Shown piece by piece: positions 1 through 6,029 of a DNA stretch of 11,925 nt. The position numbers and the translations under genes are program-made. This DNA comes from Streptosporangiaceae bacterium (lineage in GTDB: Bacteria > Actinomycetota > Actinomycetes > Streptosporangiales > Streptosporangiaceae), in the NCBI GenBank assembly GCA_030045295.1, contig JASIGD010000003.1:1-11925 (forward strand), read 5' to 3'. The notes beneath the pieces were generated by a model that worked only from the letters and a program-made list of their open reading frames with translations, did no database searches and was not told the DNA's origin. Position 1 is the first letter of the stretch; each line of letters starts with the position of its first letter.

Positions 1-1815
1 CGCGTCGGCCATCTTGTCCAGGACCGACGTAAGCTGCTGCACGGCGCCGGGGGAGGGGGCGGGTGCCCCGTGGCTGACAGCCACCGCCGTGGCCGTCACC
101 GCGTCCACTACCCGGTCCAGACCGACCAGGGCCGGCCACCAGGCGGTGGCGCGGCGGCTGACGGACCACGGCTCGGCCATGGTTCGCTCGAACTCGGCAC
201 GCAGGTCGGACAGGGATCGCCGGACCTGGCGCCGCAGCCGGATCCGGTCCGGCAGCGCGGCGACGGGTGCTTGCTTCAGGTACCTGGACACATCCCTGAT
301 CGTCGCGGCGAACTTGCTGGGCAGATGGGCCTGCCAGCTCATCGGCCACGGCGCATAGCCGACCAGCAGCACGATCACGCAGCCGAGCAGCGTGTCGATC
401 AGCCGGTCCTCGGCGAGTCGCCAGCCGACCGGGACGAGCAGGTCGATCAGCAGCACCACCAGCGGAGTGAGGAACGTGGAGAACAGCCCGTAGTTCTTGC
501 TCCGCCCGTACGGCAGCAGCGCAGCCAGCACCGCGAACGGGATCAGCAGCCAGGTCCCGTGCATCAGCACCAGCAGCGCCGCGCCGATGACCGCCCCCAC
601 GACCGTCCCGATGCCTCGCTGCAGGGCTCGTGCGAACACCGAGCCGAAGTCCGGCCTGAGCACGATGGCGACCGTCAGGGGCACCCAGTAGGACCGTTGC
701 AGCGGCAACACCTCGGTCACCACGCCGGCCGCGCCGATGCAGATCATCAGCCGGATCGTGAACGTGCGGCTGAGCGTCCCGCCGCCGAACGCCCCGGCCA
801 GCTCACCGAACGTCCGGGCGAGCCGCTCGCCGAGCCTGGCCGCCCACCTCCGGTCGGGCCGCCTGTCACGGAGCCCTTCGCGCGTGCGATGCTCCGGCGA
901 CCAGTCCCCCGACAGCACCCGGGCCGCGCCGGCCAGGCCGTCCCGCAGCGCGAGCGTACCCGGGCTCTCATCCCAGGGCATCGGGATCGTCGGCGGCGGC
1001 GTGCCGTTCCTGATCGAGTCCGCCAGCCGCTCCACGGTGACGATGACCTGCGGCGGCGGCCGGCTTCCCGCCGCGCTGAGCGCCGCCGCGGCCTCGGCCA
1101 TCAGGTGGCTCGCGTTCAGCACGGCGACGAGGCGCACCGCCTGCCCGCTCTGGCCGGTCGCGGTGGTCCTGGCCTGCAGCAGCGTGTCATAGGCGGTATT
1201 GAGCGCGGCGGTCAGGGCCTGCCGCGCGGAGGTCAGGCGGTCGCTGCCGATCGAGCGCAGCGCCGCGGCCAGCGCCAGGTACACCGCGGCGACGTCGCGC
1301 TGTTCCTCGCCGTACGGCGACAGCAGCCAGCCGGGCAGGATCAGGGCGAGCGCCCAGGCCACCCCGACCAAGAAGCCCACCACCGTGTGCCAGACCGGCC
1401 GCTGCGCCCCGAGCGGCCCGGTGGCGAGGGTCGCGTAGACGAGCAGTTGCATCCCGACCGCGGAGCCGATGTCACCGAGCGTGGTGAGCACGCCGGATAC
1501 GCCCGCGACCACGACGAGAGCCACCACGGCGAGCCAGCCGTGCCCGTGTATCACCGACCCGATCGCGAGTCCCACCGCGCCGCCGCACAGCGCCGCGTAG
1601 CTGACGCGCTTGACCCGGTACACGTGCGAGCCGCCGGTGTCGGCCACCGTGCCGAGCAGTCCGCCCATGGCGGGCAAGACGCCGAGCGTGTCGTTGCCCA
1701 CGGCGAAGCCCACCGAGAGCGGCACGCAGATGGCGAACGCCGCGCGGATCATGTCCGGCCACGGCGGCGGAGCCGCGCGCGGCCGTACCACCTCGGCCAG
1801 CCAGTCCGGTATCAC
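1..1815 (-). CDS. FUSC family (fusaric acid resistance-type) membrane transporter, 3' end cut by window edge
   Basis: The minus strand is open without a stop from 1941 to base 1. It encodes a protein with two blocks of hydrophobic helices separated by a cytoplasmic region. Counting from GTG 1815, block 1 spans about residues 22-150. Block 2 spans about 350-490 and contains RSYWVPLTVAIVLRPDFGS followed by a glycine-rich helix, the hallmark of FUSC proteins. This duplicated architecture is typical of FUSC/YccS/AaeB-like proteins, proposed exporters of aromatic acids and similar compounds across the inner membrane; the substrate here cannot be told. The in-frame stop is at 1942-1944, and no ATG, GTG or TTG occurs on this strand in any frame between 1816 and 1937. 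GTG 1815 is therefore the first usual start, though it lacks a Shine-Dalgarno; GTG 1791 and ATG 1752 are alternatives. About 605 residues are visible, and the family is usually 650-720. It diverges from the GlxA-type regulator. Family call is sure; start is uncertain. Confidence 0.87.
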   Translation of the reverse strand, partial: MIPDWLAEVVRPRAAPPPWPDMIRAAFAICVPLSVGFAVGNDTLGVLPAMGGLLGTVADTGGSHVYRVKRVSYAALCGGAVGLAIGSVIHGHGWLAVVALVVVAGVSGVLTTLGDIGSAVGMQLLVYATLATGPLGAQRPVWHTVVGFLVGVAWALALILPGWLLSPYGEEQRDVAAVYLALAAALRSIGSDRLTSARQALTAALNTAYDTLLQARTTATGQSGQAVRLVAVLNASHLMAEAAAALSAAGSRPPPQVIVTVERLADSIRNGTPPPTIPMPWDESPGTLALRDGLAGAARVLSGDWSPEHRTREGLRDRRPDRRWAARLGERLARTFGELAGAFGGGTLSRTFTIRLMICIGAAGVVTEVLPLQRSYWVPLTVAIVLRPDFGSVFARALQRGIGTVVGAVIGAALLVLMHGTWLLIPFAVLAALLPYGRSKNYGLFSTFLTPLVVLLIDLLVPVGWRLAEDRLIDTLLGCVIVLLVGYAPWPMSWQAHLPSKFAATIRDVSRYLKQAPVAALPDRIRLRRQVRRSLSDLRAEFERTMAEPWSVSRRATAWWPALVGLDRVVDAVTATAVAVSHGAPAPSPGAVQQLTSVLDKMADA

Positions 1816-2075
1816 CGCCGCCCGGACCGCCGCCGCCCGCGTCTTGATCAGCGCCAGGCTCCTGTCCTCGCCGGTCGCCCGCCCTGTGCCTTCTCCGATG
1901 GCCCGCCCGCTCTCCGTCCTCGCCGGTTGCCGCCCGGCCTCCTAGTTATTTTTATCTTTCCCGAACGGGCCGCGGTGACAGCTGTGCGCCCGCTTCTCGC
2001 CCCGCGCGGGGAATGACCCCTGTCCTGCGGGCCAGCCCGGATGCCGGCGTGCCGTGGCAGTAACGCCCCGGTTAG

Positions 2076-2105
2076 AAGACATCCTGCCAAAGCATCTGGC
2101 ATACT
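2076..2105 (+). promoter_or_regulatory. Candidate promoter of the GlxA-family regulator gene
   Basis: AAGACA (2076-2081, 4/6 match to the -35 consensus), an 18-base spacer, and CATACT (2100-2105, 4/6 match to the -10 consensus). Transcription would start at about 2111-2113, coinciding with an ATG at 2113. The assignment rests on consensus matching only. Confidence 0.45.
2085..2101. promoter_or_regulatory. Inverted repeat TGCCA-N7-TGGCA, candidate operator
   Basis: The repeat is perfect over 5-base arms and lies between the candidate -35 and -10 elements, touching the first two bases of the -10. That is the classic position for repression by steric blocking. A related shorter element, TGCC-GT-GGCA, lies at 2050-2059, about 38 bases upstream centre to centre. 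The natural candidate ligand is the adjacent AraC/GlxA-type regulator acting on its own gene and possibly on the divergent transporter. This is inferred from position and symmetry. Confidence 0.35.
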
Positions 2106-2112
2106 CGTGACC

Positions 2113-2169
2113 ATGGCCGATTGCGCCACCGCCCGCGTCCCTCGGTCTTCGGCCGGCCATGCTGCGTAA
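2113..2169 (+). CDS. Possible 18-codon leaderless upstream reading frame overlapping the regulator start
   Basis: ATG at 2113 coincides with the transcription start predicted from the -10 at 2100-2105. The frame encodes MADCATARVPRSSAGHAA and stops at TAA 2167-2169. The stop lies eight bases beyond the A of the regulator's ATG (2159), in a different frame. The regulator lacks a recognisable Shine-Dalgarno, so ribosomes ending here could reinitiate on it (translational coupling). No peptide family is recognised. It could equally be a chance reading frame. Confidence 0.3.
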   Translation: MADCATARVPRSSAGHAA

Positions 2170-3175
2170 CGTCGCCGTCGTGCTCGTCAACGGCTTCCTG
2201 CCGTTCGAGTTCGGCACCGTCTGCGAGGTCTTCGGCGTCGACCGGTCGGACGACGGGCTGCCGCGCTACGACTTCGCCGTGGTCGCCGGCGAGCCGGCCC
2301 CGCTGCGCGCGCTCGACTTCACCATCTATCCCTCCCACGGCCTGGAGCGGCTGGAAGAAGCGGATCTGATCGCCCTGCCCGCAGTCAGCGACCAGCGCCT
2401 GAGCCTCGATGCGGATCAGCGCGCCCGCGCGCGCGGCGCGGCTCGTCAGTTTCCCGACGACCTGCATGAGGCGCTCCGGCGGGCGGTCGATCGCGGCGTC
2501 CGCGTGCTGAGCGTCTGCAGCGGGGCCTTCATCCTGGGCGAGGCCGGCCTGCTCGATGGCCGGCGCTGCACCACTCACTGGCGCAACGCGCCCGAGCTGG
2601 CCCGCCGGTACCCCGAAGCCAAGGTCGATCCCGATGTCCTCTACGTTGACGACGACCCGGTGATCACCAGCGCCGGCACGGCGGCCGGCATCGACGCCTG
2701 CCTCTACCTGGTCAGGAAGGAGCAGGGCTCGCGGGTTGCCAACGGGATTGCGCGGCGCATGGTGGTGCCGCCCCATCGCGACGGCGGCCAGGCGCAATAC
2801 GTTGAGCAGCCCGTCGCCCCCTCCTGCGACGGCTCACTCCGGGACCTGCTCGAATGGCTGAGCGCCCACCTCGACCAGACCCTCACCGTCCGCCAGCTCG
2901 CGGCGCGCGCGAACATGTCTGAGCGGACCTTCGCCCGGCGGTTCGTGCAGGACACGGGAACGACGCCGCAGCGCTGGCTCATCGGGCAGCGCATCTTGCT
3001 GGCGCAGCAGTTGCTCGAGGAGACCGACGAGACCGTGGACGCCATCGCGGACCACGCCGGCTTCGGCAACGCCACTGCCCTGCGCCACCACTTCCGAGCC
3101 TGGCGCGGCACCACCCCCAACGCCTACCGTCGCCTCTTCCGAGGAGATCCAGCAGGATCCGAGCTCGCGAAATAA
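2159..3175 (+). CDS. GlxA family transcriptional regulator (DJ-1/PfpI domain plus AraC-type HTH)
   Basis: The 338-residue protein has two domains. Residues about 3-195 form a class I glutamine-amidotransferase-like (DJ-1/PfpI) fold, with the strand VAVVLVNGFLPFEFG, the nucleophile-elbow region SVCSGAFILGEAGLL (Cys120) and the TTHW and TSAGTAAGID motifs. Residues about 225-328 form an AraC/XylS double helix-turn-helix, with LTVRQLAARANMSERTFARR followed by the second-helix motif around IADHAGFGNATALRHHFR. Such proteins are cytoplasmic, one-component DNA-binding regulators; the amidotransferase-like domain usually senses a ligand and is not known to be catalytic. ATG 2159 places the first beta strand at the normal position, but no Shine-Dalgarno precedes it; a short frame from 2113 overlaps it and may couple translation. 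It diverges from the FUSC transporter, making that gene a plausible target. Family is certain; ligand unknown. Confidence 0.93.
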   Translation: MLRNVAVVLVNGFLPFEFGTVCEVFGVDRSDDGLPRYDFAVVAGEPAPLRALDFTIYPSHGLERLEEADLIALPAVSDQRLSLDADQRARARGAARQFPDDLHEALRRAVDRGVRVLSVCSGAFILGEAGLLDGRRCTTHWRNAPELARRYPEAKVDPDVLYVDDDPVITSAGTAAGIDACLYLVRKEQGSRVANGIARRMVVPPHRDGGQAQYVEQPVAPSCDGSLRDLLEWLSAHLDQTLTVRQLAARANMSERTFARRFVQDTGTTPQRWLIGQRILLAQQLLEETDETVDAIADHAGFGNATALRHHFRAWRGTTPNAYRRLFRGDPAGSELAK

Positions 3176-3201
3176 CCGGGCAGACGCGCCCCAAAGTCGA
3201 G

Positions 3202-3207
3202 TAATAT
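3202..3207 (+). promoter_or_regulatory. -10 element TAATAT directly upstream of the holin-family gene
   Basis: TAATAT ends nine bases before ATG 3216, so transcription would start at about 3214-3216, at the start codon itself. No purine-rich ribosome-binding site precedes this ATG, which fits a leaderless mRNA. No convincing -35 is visible at 16-18 bases spacing. Confidence 0.4.
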
Positions 3208-3215
3208 CTGAAGTC

Positions 3216-3635
3216 ATGAGATTCCTGCTTCGGGTGCTCGTCTCGGCCGCGGCTCTGGGGGTCGCGACCTGGGCGGTTTCCGGGATCGAGCTGCTCGCCG
3301 GGAGTACCTGGTCGAAGGTGGGCACGCTCTTGGCTGTCGCCCTGATCTTCGGCCTCATCAACGCCACGCTCAAGCCGCTGATCAAGGTCGTCGGGTGCGC
3401 GTTCTACGTGCTCACGCTCGGGCTGGCCGCCCTGGTCGTGAATGGCCTGCTGCTCTGGCTGGTCAGCGGGATCGCGGGGGACCTGGACCTGCCGTTCCAC
3501 ATTACGGGGTTCTGGCCGGCCTTCTGGGGCGCGATCATCGTGGGGCTGGTTAGCTGGATACTGAACCTGCTGATCGGGGATGAGCGCCGACGTGATCACG
3601 AGCCGCCGCCGGTTCGCGTAGTGCGTGTTCGTTAG
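3216..3635 (+). CDS. Phage holin family (YvlD-like, PF04020-type) small membrane protein
   Basis: The 139-residue protein has four predicted transmembrane helices at about residues 4-24, 36-50, 58-84 and 100-121. The second carries a FGLINATLKPLIK motif that precedes a long glycine-rich hydrophobic stretch, the pattern of the YvlD/'phage holin family 4' proteins. The tail (122-139) is short, charged and arginine-rich. Despite the family name, chromosomal members of this type are common in actinobacteria and are not evidence of prophage; their function is not established, with links to envelope stress in some firmicutes. It starts 40 bases after the regulator gene, with a -10-like TAATAT just upstream, suggesting its own leaderless transcript. 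Its last codons overlap a ClgR-like motif that may serve the downstream tig gene. Confidence 0.85.
   Translation: MRFLLRVLVSAAALGVATWAVSGIELLAGSTWSKVGTLLAVALIFGLINATLKPLIKVVGCAFYVLTLGLAALVVNGLLLWLVSGIAGDLDLPFHITGFWPAFWGAIIVGLVSWILNLLIGDERRRDHEPPPVRVVRVR
3612..3625 (+). promoter_or_regulatory. ClgR-like operator (GTTCGC-N5-GCG) upstream of tig
   Basis: GTTCGCGTAGTGCG matches exactly the ClgR core motif described in Streptomyces (GTTCGC-5N-GCG). It lies in the last codons of the holin-family gene, centred about 73 bases before the predicted tig transcription start, a position compatible with an upstream activator. The core has nine fixed bases, and exact copies also occur inside the transporter gene (1725-1738, minus orientation) and inside tig (4375-4388), so chance is possible. 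Confidence 0.4.
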
Positions 3636-3656
3636 CCCTAGACTGACGGCTTAGGC

Positions 3657-3685
3657 TTCTCAGCGATCCAGCGCTGAGTTACAAT
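3657..3685 (+). promoter_or_regulatory. Candidate tig promoter with an embedded inverted repeat
   Basis: TTCTCA (3657-3662, 4/6 match to -35), a 17-base spacer, and TACAAT (3680-3685, 5/6 match to -10) form a good vegetative promoter. Transcription would start near 3692. A perfect 7-base inverted repeat, CTCAGCG/CGCTGAG (3659-3665 and 3672-3678, 6-base loop), lies between and overlaps the -35. It could be an operator. It is not followed by a T tract, so a terminator for the preceding gene is less likely. Confidence 0.5.
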
Positions 3686-3709
3686 CCGAAACCCCGGAGT
3701 GACGCCGAC

Positions 3710-5131
3710 GTGAAGACTGACGTCGAAGAGCTGAGCCCGACCCGCGTCCGGCTCAGCGTTGAAGTGCCGTTCGATGAGCTGAAGCCCAGCCTCGACAAGG
3801 CCTACCGTGAGGTCGCCCGTCAGGTCCGCATCCCGGGCTTCCGGCCGGGCCGCGTGCCGCCGCCCGTCATCGACCGTCGAGTCGGCCGGGATGTCGTGCT
3901 CAGCCAGGCCGTCAACGACGCGCTACCCGATCTGTACGCGAAGGCGGTGGCCGAAGGCGACGTCTACGCCCTGGGCCAGCCTGATGTGGAAATCACCAGC
4001 CTCGACGACGGCAAGGATCTGACCTTTACCGTTGAGGTCGACGTCCGGCCGAAGTTCGAGCTGCCCGACCTTTCCAGCCTCGCCGTCACCGTCGATGACA
4101 CGCTTGTCAGCCCGGACGAGGTCGCCGAGTATCTGGCCTCGCTGCAGGAACGGTTCGCCTCGCTGAAGGCCGTGCAGCGCCCGGTCGAGGCCGGCGACTA
4201 CGTATCGATCGACCTGTCCGCCTCGGCGGACGGCAAGCCCGTCGAGGACGCGCAGGCCAGCGGCCTGTCCTATCAGGTCGGCAGCGAATCCCTGCTGGAC
4301 GGGCTGGACGAGGCGCTGACCGGCATGACCGCGGGGGAGTCTGCGGCCTTCCGGTCGGAGCTGGCCGGAGGTGAGTTCGCCGGCCGCGAGGCCGACGTGA
4401 CCGTCACCGTGCACAGTGTCAAGGTCAAGGAAATGCCCGGCCTGGACGACGACTTTGCGCAGCTGGCCAGCGAGTTCGACACGCTCGGCGAGCTGCGGGC
4501 CGATACCCGGGCCCAGCTGGAGCGGATGAAGAGCACGCAGCAGGTGATCCAGGCGCGCGAGCGCGCCCTGAACGCGGTGCTCGACAAGATCGACATCCCG
4601 CTGCCGGAAAGCGTGGTCCAGGACGAGGTCAAGCAGAACAGGGACTCGATATTGCAGCAGCTCGACCGGGCGGGCGCCACCTTGGACAGTTACCTGGAGA
4701 TGTCGAACCAGACCGAGGAGCAGTTCGAGGCCGACCTGGAGCAGCGGGCCCGCCGCGCGGTCAAGGTCACCCTGGTCCTCGACCAGGTAGCCCGCGAGGA
4801 AGAACTCACCGTGGATCAGGCTGACCTGTCTGCCTACGTCACCCGGCAGGCCGAGCAGATGGGCGTCGCGCCCGAGCGTCTGGCTCAGCAACTCGCCGAC
4901 GGTGGTCGGCTGCCGGAGGTGGCCGGCGAGGTGCTGCGCGCCAAGGCCATGAACCTGATCGCCGAGCGCGTCAAGGTAACCGACCAGTCCGGCCACGAGG
5001 TCGACATCAAGGCCGCTCTTAACGCGCCCGTGGGGTCTGATGATGCGTCCGAGGCCGCGGCTGACGCTGACGCTGACGACGACGCCGAGGTCACGGCCGA
5101 AGCGGGCGAATCGGACGCAGACGAGTCTTGA
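3710..5131 (+). CDS. tig: Trigger factor, ribosome-associated chaperone and peptidyl-prolyl isomerase
   Basis: The 473-residue protein is a full-length trigger factor. The ribosome-binding domain (residues 1 to about 115) carries the signature GFRPGRVP at 43-50, the loop that docks beside the nascent-chain exit tunnel. An FKBP-type isomerase domain follows (about 160-245, with YQVGSESLLDGLDEALTGM), then a helical C-terminal chaperone domain (about 250-430). It ends in a strongly acidic Asp/Glu/Ala tail from about residue 443, common in actinobacterial members. The protein shields newly made chains and catalyses prolyl isomerisation. GTG 3710 was chosen because GGAG at 3696-3699 precedes it by ten bases and the N-terminus aligns with the family. 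It lies about 200 bases before clpP1, the usual order. A ClgR-like motif and a good promoter lie upstream. Confidence 0.97.
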   Translation: MKTDVEELSPTRVRLSVEVPFDELKPSLDKAYREVARQVRIPGFRPGRVPPPVIDRRVGRDVVLSQAVNDALPDLYAKAVAEGDVYALGQPDVEITSLDDGKDLTFTVEVDVRPKFELPDLSSLAVTVDDTLVSPDEVAEYLASLQERFASLKAVQRPVEAGDYVSIDLSASADGKPVEDAQASGLSYQVGSESLLDGLDEALTGMTAGESAAFRSELAGGEFAGREADVTVTVHSVKVKEMPGLDDDFAQLASEFDTLGELRADTRAQLERMKSTQQVIQARERALNAVLDKIDIPLPESVVQDEVKQNRDSILQQLDRAGATLDSYLEMSNQTEEQFEADLEQRARRAVKVTLVLDQVAREEELTVDQADLSAYVTRQAEQMGVAPERLAQQLADGGRLPEVAGEVLRAKAMNLIAERVKVTDQSGHEVDIKAALNAPVGSDDASEAAADADADDDAEVTAEAGESDADES

Positions 5132-5333
5132 CCGCCCGCCTCCTCGGGAACCCCGCCTCCAACAACGGCGTCGTTTGTGGCCGGCGATGTGGCCGGAAAT
5201 CGGGCCGTAGGCCCTGCGCAGCGCAACTCCGTGCGCCGGTAGCGAACAGGACGCTGCGCGGGACGATCGGCCTACGCGCCGGCGTTATGTTCCTGTCAAC
5301 GACACCAGATGTGAGCGGAGCAGGTGAGTAAGT
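5132..5333. other. tig-clpP1 intergenic region
   Basis: These 202 bases hold no supported gene. A short hairpin GGGCC-GTA-GGCCC lies at 5202-5214. An 8-base inverted repeat, GCGCAGCG (5216-5223) and CGCTGCGC (5252-5259), flanks the ClgR-like site. TATGTT at 5286-5291 is a possible -10 for clpP1 (4/6 match), but no good -35 accompanies it, which fits an activator-dependent promoter. No T-tract terminator follows tig, so some readthrough into clpP1 is possible. Confidence 0.45.
5234..5247 (-). promoter_or_regulatory. ClgR-like operator upstream of clpP1
   Basis: CGCCGGTAGCGAAC on the plus strand reads GTTCGC-TACCG-GCG on the minus strand, an exact match to the ClgR core GTTCGC-5N-GCG. ClgR is the known activator of clpP1P2 in Streptomyces and of clp genes in mycobacteria and corynebacteria. 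The site is centred about 57 bases before a transcription start predicted from TATGTT (5286-5291). It is the best placed of the exact copies in the window: intergenic, and directly ahead of the expected target. Confidence 0.65.
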
Positions 5334-5969
5334 GTGACTCAGCCCCTGTGGACCCCCACGCCGCCGTCCATCGTGGCGGCGGCGGAGCCCCCTGTCCTGC
5401 CGTTCGGGGACCAGTTGTTCCAGCGGCTGCTGCGGCACCGCATCATCTTCCTCGGCCAGCAGGTAGACGACGACATCGCCAACCGGATCTGCGCCGAGCT
5501 GGTGCTGCTCGCCGCCGAAGACGAGAAGCGTGACATCAGCATCTACATCAACTCCCCGGGCGGCTCGGTCTACGCGGGGATGGCCATCTACGACGTCATG
5601 CAGTACGTGCCCAACGACATCGCCACCTACGCGATGGGAATGGCCGCGTCGATGGGCCAGTTCCTGCTGACCGCGGGCGCGCCGGGCAAGAGGTACGCGC
5701 TGCCGCACGCGCAGATCCTGATGCACCAGCCGTCCGGCGGCATCGGCGGCACCGCGTCTGACATCAGGATCCAGGCCGAGCAGATGCTGTACATCAAGCG
5801 CACGCTGTTCGAGCGCACCGCCTACCACACCGGACAGCCGATCGAGCAGATCGAGAAGGACGCGGACCGCGACCGCTGGTTCACCGCCGAGGAGGCCAAG
5901 GAGTACGGCTTCGTCGACCAGGTGATCCGCAGTGCTGTCGAGGTGCCCACCGACGGCGTCGTGTCCTGA
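5334..5969 (+). CDS. clpP1: ATP-dependent Clp protease proteolytic subunit ClpP1
   Basis: The 211-residue serine peptidase is of family S14. The catalytic triad is complete: Ser106 in MGMAASMGQ, His131 in ILMHQPSGG and Asp180 in DRDRWF, with the same spacing as E. coli ClpP. The core motifs [20 protein letters not shown] and [10 protein letters not shown] are present. Strong resemblance to the mycobacterial ClpP1 type ([15 protein letters not shown]) against its ClpP2 neighbour supports the subunit label. It should assemble with ClpP2 into a hetero-tetradecamer that degrades substrates unfolded by ClpX or ClpC. GTG 5334 is preceded by a purine-rich GGAGCAGG (5317-5324) nine bases away; GTG 5324 is in another frame. 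It is the first gene of the clpP1-clpP2-clpX cluster, with a ClgR-like site upstream. Confidence 0.96.
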   Translation: MTQPLWTPTPPSIVAAAEPPVLPFGDQLFQRLLRHRIIFLGQQVDDDIANRICAELVLLAAEDEKRDISIYINSPGGSVYAGMAIYDVMQYVPNDIATYAMGMAASMGQFLLTAGAPGKRYALPHAQILMHQPSGGIGGTASDIRIQAEQMLYIKRTLFERTAYHTGQPIEQIEKDADRDRWFTAEEAKEYGFVDQVIRSAVEVPTDGVVS

Positions 5970-6019
5970 TGCAGGCAGAGAATGAATCAGCAGAGCCTGA
6001 TCAACCAATCCGGAGCTAA
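5969..6019 (+). CDS. Possible 16-codon coupling frame between clpP1 and clpP2
   Basis: The ATG overlaps the clpP1 stop as TGATG, an arrangement typical of translational coupling. The frame encodes [16 protein letters not shown] and ends at TAA 6017-6019, the TAA sharing bases with the clpP2 ribosome-binding site. Its codons (GAA, TCA, GCA, CCT, CAA, CCA) are poor in G/C at the third position, unlike real genes nearby. A functional peptide is therefore doubtful; its only role may be to keep ribosomes moving across the gap. Confidence 0.2.
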   Translation: MQAENESAEPDQPIRS

Positions 6020-6029
6020 GGAGCCGAAC

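Larger units (their letters stand above)
1816..2112. other. Divergent intergenic region between the FUSC transporter and the GlxA-type regulator
   Basis: No convincing gene is seen in these roughly 300 bases. An AT-rich island (about 1942-1964) stands out from GC-rich surroundings. On the minus strand it reads as a run of A residues followed by AGGAGG (complement of 1938-1943). No start codon lies close downstream of that AGGAGG, so it is an orphan ribosome-binding-like sequence about 120 bases ahead of GTG 1815. A perfect 12-base palindrome CCCCGCGCGGGG occupies 2000-2011, and an ACAGCTGT palindrome occupies 1978-1985. The right end holds the regulator's promoter and operator candidates, listed separately. 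No terminator with a T tract is seen. Confidence 0.5.

Noticed and set aside
70..2016. Long plus-strand open frame of 648 codons rich in Arg, Pro, Gln and His
   Set aside because: It lies antisense to the FUSC transporter; its composition is that of a shadow frame in high-GC DNA, with no recognisable domain.
3216..3635. Holin-family protein as evidence of a prophage
   Set aside because: It is a chromosomal YvlD-type protein; no integrase, lysin or structural phage gene is nearby.
3636..3709. Possible tRNA or terminator between the holin-family gene and tig
   Set aside because: No cloverleaf or CCA end can be drawn; the hairpin there lacks a T tract and sits within a good promoter.
4375..4388. 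ClgR-like motif GTTCGC-N5-GCG inside tig
   Set aside because: It lies deep in coding sequence with no promoter downstream; it is likely fortuitous in GC-rich codons, and serves as a reminder of the background rate. The copy at 1725-1738 inside the transporter is treated the same way.
5982..6029. Longer clpP2 from ATG 5982
   Set aside because: The upstream sequence is a poorer ribosome-binding site than AAGGAG before GTG 6030, and the extra 16 residues have no counterpart in the actinobacterial ClpP2 sequence I know.
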